A stretch of DNA of 33,031 nucleotides from Phycisphaeraceae bacterium (GCA_002704825.1 PAIY01000012.1:1-33031); one strand, 5' to 3'. Positions 17,054 to 25,623 are shown, numbered from the stretch's first letter. The notes: generated by a model not told the origin, from the sequence alone. Numbers and translations are program-made.

Positions 17054-18784
17054 TCACGCTCCACTTAGCATGCCATCATTCAGCGTCACCGTCTGTACAC
17101 TGACACCATCATCGCCTTGGCCATGGTGCACATAGACAATAGTCGATGTCGGTCTTAAGTAATCCACCACACGACGCAATAGCAGACACGCATCCTCGCG
17201 ATGAACCGAGGCAATTGCCTCATCCAAAAACGCAAAAGGCGGCTTGGCCAACAGCAGACGAACTAGAGCCAGACGTTGCTGTTCTCCTCTAGAGAAGTTC
17301 TCGGCACCTGGCGACATCATCGTGTCGATTCCCTTGGGCAATTGCGCCATAAGCTCCTCGACACCCACCAGTTCCAATAGATTCTGTAGTTTAGTAGTGG
17401 ATACATAGCCGGATGTAGCGGGATAGCATAGGTTCTCCGCCACTGTTCCTCTGAACCAGTAACTTTCACCTGAAGAATAGACAACTGCTCTACGAATGGC
17501 CCGGCTACCTAAACGCTCAAAGGAGATACCGTTGAACTCGACCTTTCCACTTTGTGGTACGAGTAAATTGGCCATCACGCGCAACAGTGTAGACTTCCCA
17601 GAACCGTTCTTTCCCTCCAGCCTAACCACCTGCCCCAACGGCAACTGCCAGTTGATATTTCGGAGCACGAATTGAGTTTGTCCATGACCAAACCATACGT
17701 TAGTTAGCTCCAACTGTTGGATGTCAGTGATCGCATGCAGGCGTCTGATAGACGCTCGTGAAAGCATGCGTGCTCCTGGCATCAGATGTGTTTCGTTTGC
17801 CATCCATGTAGCATTTACACGCCTACTACACATAATAACTTCCTGCACATTCAGATGGTACTGGGCGATAAATTGCACTGGTCCAACCATCTTGCCCGTC
17901 ACCAGGGCAAAAGCCATCAATGCCCCCATGGTCATTGCACCAGTCGACACATGATATGCTCCCCACATGAATGCAACCATAGAACCGCAAGTTCCCAGCC
18001 TCAAAACGCCAACTGCTAACACACGTTGTGCCAAAGTAAGACGTCGTTCAGTCAGCAGACGGCTGCGATACTCTGCAAACCAGTCGCCCCACGCCCGACC
18101 TTCCATAGAGAATGCCTTCACAGATTCGACATTAACCATAACATTGTCCAAGTTCCCTAAAAGCGTCTGGTCCTGCTGCTTCAACTGTTCTTGACACGCT
18201 CGACAGTACTGGCCCAAGTGGCGTAACGCCAATATCTGAAAAGGAATCACCGCCAAAAAAACCAAAGCTAATGATAAATTCAGGTAGATCACCACAACTA
18301 AACCAGCAATTGTCATCAAAGTATTGGTGATGAATGACCAACGCATTTGAGTCATATATGCCGAAAGTGCCCCAGAATCATTCAACACCCTATATAGGAT
18401 CTCCCCGGACGCCAATTGCCTATAAAACAATAGCGGTTTACCCAATACACGTCGCAGCAATCGCCCCTTTACCAAACCATCCCAAAACTGCCCCAAACAA
18501 ATCGCTTTGTATTGAAGCCATGCCTCTAATAAGGTTGCTATGATGAATACTCCTAGTATTCCACCGGCAATCGGGAAGAGTAATTCCGCTCTTCTTCCCA
18601 CAATCACGTAATCAGTCACTAGTTTTATTGCTATAACATCTACGAAAATAATCGGCAGCAACAATATCTGGGCAAATAGCAACATGCTCCATGTTTTACG
18701 ACCGTGCCAGAACATCCTGCGAACATCACGAACTTCTTTCTGCTCAACTATCAACTGCATGGATCGCAGGCTCCACAACCACAT
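17054..18784 (-). CDS. ABC transporter, fused membrane and ATPase domains (peptide exporter-like)
   Basis: 576 residues. Six membrane helices lie in about 32-320. The ATPase domain has Walker A GKNGSGKST (391-399), a variant signature FSRGEQQRLAL (about 497), Walker B PFAFLDEA (about 517-524) and an H-loop histidine in YVHHGQG. There is no N-terminal C39 peptidase, so any leader removal must be done elsewhere. Its position next to two radical SAM systems and small peptides suggests export of a modified peptide, possibly the 76-residue one. An ATG at 18784 has a G-rich ribosome site and overlaps the upstream gene by 41 nt; an ATG at 18760 is an alternative. Confidence 0.85.
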   Translation of the reverse strand: MWLWSLRSMQLIVEQKEVRDVRRMFWHGRKTWSMLLFAQILLLPIIFVDVIAIKLVTDYVIVGRRAELLFPIAGGILGVFIIATLLEAWLQYKAICLGQFWDGLVKGRLLRRVLGKPLLFYRQLASGEILYRVLNDSGALSAYMTQMRWSFITNTLMTIAGLVVVIYLNLSLALVFLAVIPFQILALRHLGQYCRACQEQLKQQDQTLLGNLDNVMVNVESVKAFSMEGRAWGDWFAEYRSRLLTERRLTLAQRVLAVGVLRLGTCGSMVAFMWGAYHVSTGAMTMGALMAFALVTGKMVGPVQFIAQYHLNVQEVIMCSRRVNATWMANETHLMPGARMLSRASIRRLHAITDIQQLELTNVWFGHGQTQFVLRNINWQLPLGQVVRLEGKNGSGKSTLLRVMANLLVPQSGKVEFNGISFERLGSRAIRRAVVYSSGESYWFRGTVAENLCYPATSGYVSTTKLQNLLELVGVEELMAQLPKGIDTMMSPGAENFSRGEQQRLALVRLLLAKPPFAFLDEAIASVHREDACLLLRRVVDYLRPTSTIVYVHHGQGDDGVSVQTVTLNDGMLSGA

Positions 18785-19523
18785 ACTTCCCCCCGCCTTT
18801 CAAGAATGGATCTCGACGATAGTCCACCATCTTCAGTCGGTATGTTTTACCGTCTCGCTCATAGATAGCCAAGAATTCTCTTAATGTACTGACACACACT
18901 ACCTCCAATAGGCGCCCCCCTTCTATAGGACGGATACTCATATCTGTCTTCACCATTTCACCAGTCAGAGGTTCGAAAACGGCGATTGCTCGGTGATTCT
19001 GTGTACGACCATCACTCCACAACCCTGCAAATGGCAACATTGCCGCGTGCCAAACTATTACATCATTTTTACATGGTATCGTCGTACCCAATCCCTTCTG
19101 TTGACCAATTGTACGAATCCGTAACTGATTCTGCTCTCGTACCGTGACAATGGTCGTCCCAGACAAACCCACCAGCAGCAAATCATGTGCACTGAGCAGG
19201 CTAAACGTCTGAGGACTAATCACCGCAGTTGCCTTATGCCGCGCCCCAAGCTTGCCTCGTACAACGATCATCTTTAACCCGTCATCCCCATCATGCAAGC
19301 TCAACTTTAGAAACTCGTCTGCTAAGCCATTAATTGGACGAAGAACCAACTCATTCACCTTTGTTGGATCTGACATAATTGTCAAACGCTCAAACTGTGA
19401 ATGATGATATGAAAGCCACACGAGGCATGCAGACAAGATTACAGCAACAGCTAAACCCGTAGTGCCTCTAGGAATGAGTCCTCTTCGCTTCAAAGCAAAC
19501 TCTTGCTTAATTGACTTACTCAC
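18744..19523 (-). CDS. Membrane-anchored protein of unknown function
   Basis: 259 residues starting at a GTG that overlaps the stop of the preceding gene (GTGA). A basic N-terminus precedes one membrane helix (about 22-41); the rest is a beta-rich, probably periplasmic domain without recognisable motifs. Repeated short strand-turn patterns suggest a beta-propeller- or lipocalin-like fold, but I cannot assign one. Coupling to an 85-residue membrane protein upstream and an ABC exporter downstream suggests it belongs to the export or immunity part of the island. Confidence 0.65.
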   Translation of the reverse strand: MSKSIKQEFALKRRGLIPRGTTGLAVAVILSACLVWLSYHHSQFERLTIMSDPTKVNELVLRPINGLADEFLKLSLHDGDDGLKMIVVRGKLGARHKATAVISPQTFSLLSAHDLLLVGLSGTTIVTVREQNQLRIRTIGQQKGLGTTIPCKNDVIVWHAAMLPFAGLWSDGRTQNHRAIAVFEPLTGEMVKTDMSIRPIEGGRLLEVVCVSTLREFLAIYERDGKTYRLKMVDYRRDPFLKGGGKYVVVEPAIHAVDS

Positions 19524-19777
19524 TCCTCACTCCCCCAACGCCACCGTGGTGGTTCTCCTTTCATAAAAAGAACGATCAGCAACAGTGCTGACATTACGGT
19601 AAGAATCACATAAGCCCATGGCAAGCTATGGTTGGCAACCCAGCACACCGCCGGAATCGTCACTATCGACCAAACAAAAGTGAACACCCATCCTTGCCAA
19701 GTTGCAGGCATGCTCCAACCCCAGCCATATCGCTTGGCTCGGAACCAATAGTGCATGGACTCGTCCTTCTTACTCAT
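19520..19777 (-). CDS. Small two-helix membrane protein (YGWGW...PATWQGW type)
   Basis: 85 residues with WFRAKRYGWGWSMPATWQGW near the N-terminus, then two membrane helices (about 30-48 and 52-70) and a charged tail. This N-terminal pattern occurs in a small uncharacterised membrane family I have seen in many Gram-negative genomes; the function is unknown. AAGGA lies 7 nt before the ATG. It overlaps the next gene by 4 nt. Confidence 0.72.
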   Translation of the reverse strand: MSKKDESMHYWFRAKRYGWGWSMPATWQGWVFTFVWSIVTIPAVCWVANHSLPWAYVILTVMSALLLIVLFMKGEPPRWRWGSEE

Positions 19778-19889
19778 AACGTTTTCCTTGACATTCGCAT
19801 AACATTGTCTGCGCTAAAGGTCTTGCCATATAGTCTATTGGTATGGAGCATATAGCATAGCGCACCACCTTCACATCCGTGACTACCAC

Positions 19890-20120
19890 TCAGCCGTTAC
19901 TCGGCAGAACTCGTATATCCTTAAACCACGATGCAAATAAAGTCGCCACTGCCCACACCGCAATACCCACATCCGCGGCCACCACAGCTGATGTCACCGC
20001 AGCTATAGAAGCGCAGATAGCAATGCCAACATTAATAAACGCAGCAGCATTAGCAGCAACAGTACCAATCGTATTGTTGGCGGAACTCGTTGAAACAATT
20101 ATTGGTGATTCATAACCCAT
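19890..20120 (-). CDS. Candidate RiPP precursor peptide, Ala/Val/Ile-rich
   Basis: 76 residues. A short polar start (MGYESPIIVSTSSANN) is followed by a long Ala/Val/Ile/Gly-rich stretch with one Cys (about residue 36) and a C-terminal WFKDIRVLPSNG. AAGGA lies about 10 nt before the ATG. It sits directly downstream of a PqqD-GNAT fusion and a radical SAM gene, a standard place for a precursor. The low-complexity hydrophobic core would suit an epimerising or C-C crosslinking radical SAM enzyme. A membrane peptide or bacteriocin-like protein is an alternative. A plus-strand frame over the same bases is rejected. Confidence 0.5.
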   Translation of the reverse strand: MGYESPIIVSTSSANNTIGTVAANAAAFINVGIAICASIAAVTSAVVAADVGIAVWAVATLFASWFKDIRVLPSNG

Positions 20121-20182
20121 AGTACATAGATCCTTGATTTTGTATATTAACAGTTATTTCCTATTTCCAGTCATACGCCACA

Positions 20183-21082
20183 TCAACACCGCAACGCTGT
20201 GGCTCCTTGAGCCACCTTGCTAGCAGACCTCTCAATTGCGCGTGAGTAATATGTCACATCAATTCCCTGTGCTATCTCATTCAAAAGAGTAGCTTCGCGG
20301 CGATAGCCGCACTCGCTCCAAATATCCTCACACAATTCTAAATCACACTGAAAATGCACCTGCTCCTGATCTACTCCGACGTCTGTCCGTTTCTTCTGTA
20401 CTATGAAGCGGATCTTTGCGCCATAGCTCATCACTGACGCCAGTGATTCCAATTGCCGCAACATGCTTATGGCGATTGTGGCGCGATCAGTTTTGTCATT
20501 TCCAAACGCTGTCATCATAGTTACCACCAGCACCGAACTCAGCGTACCCATTCCGTACAGAGACAACACGCCATTTAATTTTCCTGCCTGGTCATTGTGA
20601 AGAATGAATGTCTCAAGTGCACTAAAATGCATATGACGCAAACGGTACGTCTGAAATTGTTCTGTGTTGACTTGAGCGTTGCAGAATAAAAATTGCTCGG
20701 TTCTTGCATCAACCAATCGCTGCGACACCATTCGGATTTCACTTTCATCCATTACATGGATCCCGGGCAACCTATTGGCCGAACTGCCACAGATTTCTTT
20801 TGTTTCTTGTTCATCCATATCATATACTCCCAAGGCTGCAAGCTTGTACACTGTTGCACTTACGTCACACTGTATTTTCTCGTGAGGAACATCCGGAAAC
20901 TCCTTCTGCAAAGCATGGCAAATATCTGATGGCGTAATGCCCTGCTCTAACCACTCCAATATTCGATAGGCTTGTGGATTGAACAGACACGAATCGGCTG
21001 TACGTGGTCCTTCCAATGGCACCAGTAGTCTCCAACCATCTCGCTCTAATCGATTAAAACATTTGATGTTTTTATACCCCAT
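20183..21082 (-). CDS. PqqD-like recognition domain fused to GNAT-type domain
   Basis: 299 residues from the ATG at 21082, which has GGAGGG 5 nt upstream and overlaps the radical SAM stop by 11 nt; a start at 21130 is less likely. Residues about 5-90 match a PqqD/RiPP recognition element: W-LLVPLEGPRTADSCLFNPQAYRILEWLEQG, then a DVSATVYKLAALGVYDMDE ending. Residues about 105-285 resemble a GNAT acyltransferase, with a final CGYRREATLLNEI segment typical of the last strands. It probably binds a precursor leader for the neighbouring radical SAM enzyme. Acylation of the peptide or of the enzyme's product is possible but not shown. Confidence 0.7.
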   Translation of the reverse strand: MGYKNIKCFNRLERDGWRLLVPLEGPRTADSCLFNPQAYRILEWLEQGITPSDICHALQKEFPDVPHEKIQCDVSATVYKLAALGVYDMDEQETKEICGSSANRLPGIHVMDESEIRMVSQRLVDARTEQFLFCNAQVNTEQFQTYRLRHMHFSALETFILHNDQAGKLNGVLSLYGMGTLSSVLVVTMMTAFGNDKTDRATIAISMLRQLESLASVMSYGAKIRFIVQKKRTDVGVDQEQVHFQCDLELCEDIWSECGYRREATLLNEIAQGIDVTYYSRAIERSASKVAQGATALRC

Positions 21083-22295
21083 ACGTGCCCTCCATGTTAT
21101 CATACCATCCCCGGCGCTCCGCATATGCAATTAACTCATCTACATTTGAGCATTGCTGGGCTAGTTCCCAACTCTCGTCGTCGAAACAGTCAATCAAGAC
21201 TGGGCGATCATAATAGATACGGGGTTTGATTTCGCGCATCCCATTGATTACCTGTAGTACAGAAATCATCTGCTGCATCACCGGAATACGCCACATCTGT
21301 TTCAAAGGTTTTCGCCACACTTCGCGAATGCTGTGTCTTGTAGCATCCCCCACATAGACCGGTAGATAGGGCGTGAGTTCATACCATCCACACGCCTGAA
21401 TCGCCAACATCTGAATAGGTGCCTCGGTTTCACTGAAAAACCAAAGATGTTCCAACGGATCTCCCCATTCAACCAACACGTTATCTCGAGAGCAACTACA
21501 GTTCCCCCTACGGTTAAATGCAGCGATCTTCATTACTAGATCAAGAGTTTGCTCAGCTGTCATGCGCAGGCGATCATAGCTTTCAGCACCTCGCCCGCAG
21601 GCCATCAAAGGTTGACACCGGATGCTCCCCACTCCTAGCCCAGCCACCATTTCGCAGAACTGTTCAAAAGCGCCTACGTTGAATCGATTAGGGATGAACG
21701 ACACAGCTACTGGATTGAAAGCCCCACACTCAACACATGCAATGATTGCATCTCTTGCGCGATTCCAACTCTTAGTCGTTGGACGACTCACAGCATGATC
21801 CTCTGGAGTATTTCCATCCCAACTTATCTGGATATTATTCAATCCTGCATCAACCGCTTTCGCCAGCCGCTCCGGTGTGACAAGCGACGCATTGGTCACC
21901 AAGCTTACTACAGGAACGCCACCATTCCGCAACTTACCGATTATGTCAAACAGATCTGGCCAAACAAACGGCTCGCCTCCGCAGAGGCAGACATTAAAAG
22001 GCTTGGCATCACATATATTCTCAATAATCACATCCCGTGGTGGTTCATCTGCCCCACAATGTGGCCCTGAATTGTTGAAACAATGAGGACAGGTGAAGTT
22101 ACAGTACCTCGACACCGTCCACTGAATCTGGATCGGGGAGTCCAGCTTTCCAAATATGTCCTGAATGTCCAACTTGAGTATACCATCCAGAGGGAAATAC
22201 GGACTTAACGAAGCGTACCGTCCTCTCTGATAGGCATCGAAGCCGTACATCGGATTATCATCTAATAACTCAACCACGTTACTACCTTTCATCAA
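21072..22295 (-). CDS. Second radical SAM enzyme, RiPP-modifying type
   Basis: 407 residues. The cluster motif CNFTCPHC (C65, C69, C72) is in a typical first strand (IQWTVSRY), followed by LCGGEPF (GGE 106-108) and SLVTNASLVTPE for the SAM-binding strands. Further cysteines lie in the middle (CSCSRDN) and in QACGWYELTPYLP, the latter a SPASM/twitch-like beginning with fewer Cys than the first radical SAM enzyme here. With the PqqD-GNAT gene translationally coupled downstream, it looks like a separate peptide-modifying pathway. I cannot tell epimerase from crosslinker by sequence alone. Confidence 0.78.
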   Translation of the reverse strand: MMKGSNVVELLDDNPMYGFDAYQRGRYASLSPYFPLDGILKLDIQDIFGKLDSPIQIQWTVSRYCNFTCPHCFNNSGPHCGADEPPRDVIIENICDAKPFNVCLCGGEPFVWPDLFDIIGKLRNGGVPVVSLVTNASLVTPERLAKAVDAGLNNIQISWDGNTPEDHAVSRPTTKSWNRARDAIIACVECGAFNPVAVSFIPNRFNVGAFEQFCEMVAGLGVGSIRCQPLMACGRGAESYDRLRMTAEQTLDLVMKIAAFNRRGNCSCSRDNVLVEWGDPLEHLWFFSETEAPIQMLAIQACGWYELTPYLPVYVGDATRHSIREVWRKPLKQMWRIPVMQQMISVLQVINGMREIKPRIYYDRPVLIDCFDDESWELAQQCSNVDELIAYAERRGWYDNMEGTYGV

Positions 22296-22331
22296 TTACT
22301 TGGGATGGACAAACGCCACTGCCATATGATT

Positions 22332-23183
22332 CTACTCCCCGCAGTTCTGCTCATACCAGTCCTGCAGAGCGTCGGTCAATGTAATCGACGGCTCCACGGT
22401 GCCAATGTCAAATGTACCAGTCGGAATTGTTGGTGATGTACTGATATTCCGGTAGTAAAGCCGGCATACTGTAGTAACGTTATCCTCCGTCTTTTTACCT
22501 TCGATCATCTCTGGAGCCCCAGTGGATGTGCTGCAGTAATATAAGCTGGAGATAGTTGCGCCTTCTGCGGTCCTACAATCAGCAAAATCTTCGTTAACCA
22601 TCGAGTTCATCGCAGTAGTGTCCCATGTCACGCTAAGACGATAGACTTGCGTGGTACCAAGATACGTCTCTGTCACCGACGCGTTGGAGGACAGTTCTTG
22701 CAAAGCTGCATCTGCTGTTTGTGTTGAATCACCAGCGTAAAAGATCGCCGGCATGGATGAGTGAGACTGGTTTTCGAATGTGGTAACCATCATGTCCTGC
22801 CGGTATGAATCTACCGGTGTGTTACCTACGAACGCCCTATCACCATCGGGAGTGCTGACCATTTTGTAAGTCGTTGTCGCTTCACAATCTCCAATACCGA
22901 TGGAGATATCCATCCGATACGACCACCCCGTCTGCGAACTGTGCTGAAACCAAATTGCACCAGTCGTCTTTAGTCTCTCGTCACCGTTTTGGTCTACCTC
23001 GTAGACTTCAATGTCCGCCGTATAGGCACCGTCGGCGCGAGCGTCTATCCAGCTCTGTGCCTTAAGCACATAGTCTCGGGCCTCCAAAGCCTGCACATCA
23101 TCAGCCCAAACTCCAAGCAAAGCGACTATAGTAAGTCCCAACATCGCCATTCTCATGTGTGAACGCAATTGCTGTATTGACAT
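22332..23183 (-). CDS. Secreted protein of unknown function
   Basis: 283 residues with a signal peptide (hydrophobic about 12-25, VQA cleavage near 33). The mature part begins DYVLKAQSWIDARADGAYTADIEVYEVDQNGDE and continues with alternating beta strands, resembling a LolA-like lipid-binding barrel in outline, but I see no firm family motif. Several cysteines (about six in the mature part) could form disulfides. GGAG 9 nt before the ATG supports the start. It lies between the DUF1573 lipoprotein and the second radical SAM gene. Confidence 0.65.
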   Translation of the reverse strand: MSIQQLRSHMRMAMLGLTIVALLGVWADDVQALEARDYVLKAQSWIDARADGAYTADIEVYEVDQNGDERLKTTGAIWFQHSSQTGWSYRMDISIGIGDCEATTTYKMVSTPDGDRAFVGNTPVDSYRQDMMVTTFENQSHSSMPAIFYAGDSTQTADAALQELSSNASVTETYLGTTQVYRLSVTWDTTAMNSMVNEDFADCRTAEGATISSLYYCSTSTGAPEMIEGKKTEDNVTTVCRLYYRNISTSPTIPTGTFDIGTVEPSITLTDALQDWYEQNCGE

Positions 23184-23239
23184 GTCTATTATCTCCAGTA
23201 AGCCAATTTTCTATTTTGTATATCTCATGTTTTGTTATC

Positions 23240-23255
23240 GGCAGCACTTGCTGCC
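23240..23255 (-). other. Perfect 7-bp inverted repeat at the end of the DUF1573 gene
   Basis: GGCAGCA and TGCTGCC are separated by 2 nt, starting at the stop codon. There is no U-run downstream on the minus strand, so it is more likely an mRNA-stabilising or processing hairpin than a terminator. Confidence 0.45.
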
Positions 23256-23959
23256 TATTGCACGACCGTATAGCGAAGCGTGATGTTCTGACACTTCGGA
23301 TGATCTGTACGGAACCATAGTCGGCCCACGCGATACTTTTTTAGCCTTGTCGTGTCTATAGTTGGTCTTAACATAATCGTGTTTGACCGTGTACTGGGCA
23401 CATCACTAAACAATACCGCACCAGTGCTCGAACCCCATGCCTCAATCCGAAACGGCTGGGCATTAGTACTCGTCAGCGTAATCGTCTCTATACCGCCACG
23501 TTCTTTCCCAAGCGAAAATTCTATGACCGCCGGACTGACCTCAATCGCATGAACTAGATGACCAGTAAGTTGGAGTACCAACTGCTGATTAACAGGATCG
23601 TTGCTAATGACCATAACCTTGTCAGAAAAACTACCAGACTTTAACTTCCTAGGCTTCACTGTAACCTTAATGACTCCACTTTCACCGGGCTGGAATGTGC
23701 GTTTTTCCAGCATGTGTGTCATGCAAGCACATCCTGAACGGATTTCCCGAATCGTCAGCGCGACATTGCCATCGTTGCGGAACATGAAAGTCACTGGTTT
23801 GCTCCCACCGATCGCAACTTCGCCGACATCTTGCGTTTGCTGATCAAACACAATCACCGGTCTGTCCGGGCTTGCGGATGGCGGATGTCGTGTGTCGCAT
23901 CCCACAACAGCGGCAGCCGTTATAAATACTGCCAAGAGCCATCTGAGTCGGAAGTACAT
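23255..23959 (-). CDS. DUF1573-domain lipoprotein
   Basis: 234 residues from the ATG at 23959, with GGAG 7 nt upstream; a TTG one codon earlier is rejected. The N-terminus has a signal peptide ending in a lipobox-like AVVGC. The DUF1573 pattern is clear: VIVFDQQTQDVGEV, FMFRNDGN-LTI, SGCACM and a GSFSDKV-VISNDP strand pair (about 36-135), followed by a second Ig-like domain. Such proteins are abundant in Planctomycetota and Bacteroidota and act outside the cytoplasmic membrane, though their roles are mostly unknown. Confidence 0.82.
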   Translation of the reverse strand: MYFRLRWLLAVFITAAAVVGCDTRHPPSASPDRPVIVFDQQTQDVGEVAIGGSKPVTFMFRNDGNVALTIREIRSGCACMTHMLEKRTFQPGESGVIKVTVKPRKLKSGSFSDKVMVISNDPVNQQLVLQLTGHLVHAIEVSPAVIEFSLGKERGGIETITLTSTNAQPFRIEAWGSSTGAVLFSDVPSTRSNTIMLRPTIDTTRLKKYRVGRLWFRTDHPKCQNITLRYTVVQ

Positions 23960-24019
23960 CAACTTGCTCCATTGAACGTATTTTATAACCCCATCTCCGT
24001 CTCGCTTAACAAAGTATAA

Positions 24020-24562
24020 TCAGAGAACGCATAGCTTGGCGCACACTCCAGAGCATGTAGTGTTGCAGCCGGTAGTACAAGCGCCCGTGCAATTACCGTT
24101 GCAGTTGCTCGCACAACTGACGGCACAGACACCATCACAGGCATTAGTACAGGTCCCTTGACACAAACCTGTGCAGCCGTCACTACAAGTATTTTCGCAA
24201 CTGAGCGTGCAGCCGCCTGCACATGTGCCCGTACACGATCCATCGCAGCCACTTGCGGCCTGACAGCCACATGAATCACTGCATGCACCACTGCACGACG
24301 TCGAGCATGCCGAACCGCATGCCCCATCACAGAAACCGCATGTTAACTGGCAAGTGCCTGTGCAGGTAGCGTCACACTCACTGCAACACGGATCGTCGGC
24401 ATAGACACTCTTGCCTGTCATTGATAATCCCAAGAATGCTATACCTGTGACGACCGCTGTCATGCCAGCTATCTTCAACATGTCGCGACGACCAATAGCC
24501 GCATCTTTAGCCTCTTTCAATTCCTTATGTAGTTGTTTTGAATTCGATGATTGCTCAGACAT
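24020..24562 (-). CDS. CXXX-repeat Cys-rich RiPP precursor with twin-arginine-like leader
   Basis: 180 residues from the ATG at 24562, with AAGGAG 6 nt upstream; a longer frame to 24748 runs through the previous gene and is rejected. Residues 1-24 are polar and charged. GRRDMLK (24-30) with a hydrophobic stretch (31-48) and VYA (53-55) forms a Tat-like signal. From residue 59 to the end the sequence is Cys-x-x-x repeated about 30 times with 32 cysteines and Gly, Ser, Thr, Ala and Asn as fillers. The register breaks once at CGF (75-77), and one unit lacks its Cys (AASG, 102-105). It fits the CXXX-repeat peptide targets of radical SAM/SPASM maturases. Heavy thioether crosslinking is expected but not proven. 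Confidence 0.85.
   Translation of the reverse strand: MSEQSSNSKQLHKELKEAKDAAIGRRDMLKIAGMTAVVTGIAFLGLSMTGKSVYADDPCCSECDATCTGTCQLTCGFCDGACGSACSTSCSGACSDSCGCQAASGCDGSCTGTCAGGCTLSCENTCSDGCTGLCQGTCTNACDGVCAVSCASNCNGNCTGACTTGCNTTCSGVCAKLCVL
24023..24388. repeat. 12-bp periodic tandem repeat encoding C-x-x-x units
   Basis: The Cys codons recur every 12 bp over about 30 units. Units are diverged at the DNA level, so the array is conserved as protein rather than as a recent DNA expansion. Confidence 0.75.
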
Positions 24563-24618
24563 AAATATCTCCTTGCCAGCACTATATTGAGGAATAAACT
24601 CCATCACATGCGGGAAAG

Positions 24619-25593
24619 CTACTGCAGCATAGTAGCCGTGGCTGGAATTGTGAACACACCATGCACACGTGCGCCGTTGAGCTTGACGTTGCGTAGAATA
24701 ATCGTCTGACGCCAGCCAGTAGCAAGCTCTCCCACACCCTGCTTCCAAGTAACCGCCACACGCTGGGGAAAACTGGGGCCTTTGCCCTTCACCTTGCTAT
24801 AGCATTCATAGCGAAATGTCTTGGTACCACCCGGAATAATCAAATCAATTTGTCGCAATTCTCCAGTAACCGCGCTCACCCAGTAGTTAGCATCGGACTG
24901 GCCGTGACTAAGACGGAACAGATACTGTTTCTCTCCAGCAAAGATGGAGCGTGTTTCTTCACTTGAGCTACTTCGCCACGCAACTCCTCGGTATGATAAA
25001 AATTGAGATTTGGTTACTGTAAGCTTGTTACTCACCCTTTTATCACTATAGGTTTTAGCCATCACATCGAATGGGAAAAACAGGGGTTCACCAGATACTA
25101 TAGGAGACAGAGGAGCATTTTCTACCATCTTTGCAGATGGATCGTCACTCCATATAGCAACGTCTGTCTTCGACTTCACAGCAAAAATGTCTCGTACAAG
25201 CAGGTTTATTTTCAGTCTCTTATCGTGCATCCAGACAGTTGCCTTAACTGGACTGGTAAAGCCATCCTTGGGATCTATCAACTCAACCGCAAAACTCAGC
25301 ATCCCTACACGAACAGGTCCGTCCTGTGGCAAAAAGCGGCCAGTCTCAAGTTTTTCCTTCCTAACTCGGTACCAGGCTTCTCCAGAGCGAATGTCCAGCC
25401 AATTAGCTCGCGCCTTGTCGAACAGCGATAACGCCTTATTTTCCTCATCGGGGGATAGAGACGACAAATGCACGATGTCTTTCTGCACATCGGACATATC
25501 GATGTTGCTTGACTCTGCCAACACTACCGTGCTCATGGCCAAGAGTACGGCCAATCCCTTATACAAAACACATCGTATATGAATTGCATACAT
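24619..25593 (-). CDS. Secreted protein of unknown function, first gene of the island
   Basis: 324 residues with a signal peptide (about 1-26, cleavage near VLA-ES). The mature protein has a helical start and then alternating strands (VKATVWMHDKRLKINLLVRD, WVSAVTGELRQIDL), reminiscent in outline of LolA/outer-membrane-lipoprotein-carrier folds, like the product of 22332-23183, though I cannot show homology. GGAAGGAG 7 nt before the ATG is a strong ribosome site, and a promoter-like pair lies just upstream. As the first gene before the Cys-repeat precursor it may bind or scaffold the exported peptide (inference). Confidence 0.66.
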   Translation of the reverse strand: MYAIHIRCVLYKGLAVLLAMSTVVLAESSNIDMSDVQKDIVHLSSLSPDEENKALSLFDKARANWLDIRSGEAWYRVRKEKLETGRFLPQDGPVRVGMLSFAVELIDPKDGFTSPVKATVWMHDKRLKINLLVRDIFAVKSKTDVAIWSDDPSAKMVENAPLSPIVSGEPLFFPFDVMAKTYSDKRVSNKLTVTKSQFLSYRGVAWRSSSSEETRSIFAGEKQYLFRLSHGQSDANYWVSAVTGELRQIDLIIPGGTKTFRYECYSKVKGKGPSFPQRVAVTWKQGVGELATGWRQTIILRNVKLNGARVHGVFTIPATATMLQ

Positions 25594-25623
25594 ACTTAAC
25601 TCCTTCCGCTAATTGAGGTCCCT

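Noticed and set aside
19879..20115. Plus-strand 78-codon ORF over the Ala/Val-rich peptide
   Set aside because: It is antisense to the better-supported minus-strand gene, which has a ribosome site and lies in line with its operon; the Ala-rich composition is shared through complementary codons.
23983..24330. Minus-strand 115-codon ORF rich in His, Arg, Val and Ala
   Set aside because: It is another frame of the Cys-repeat array; the 12-bp periodicity creates open shadow frames.
24023..24388. Possible CRISPR array because of regular repeats
   Set aside because: The 12-bp periodicity is coding (Cys every fourth residue); there are no repeat-spacer units.
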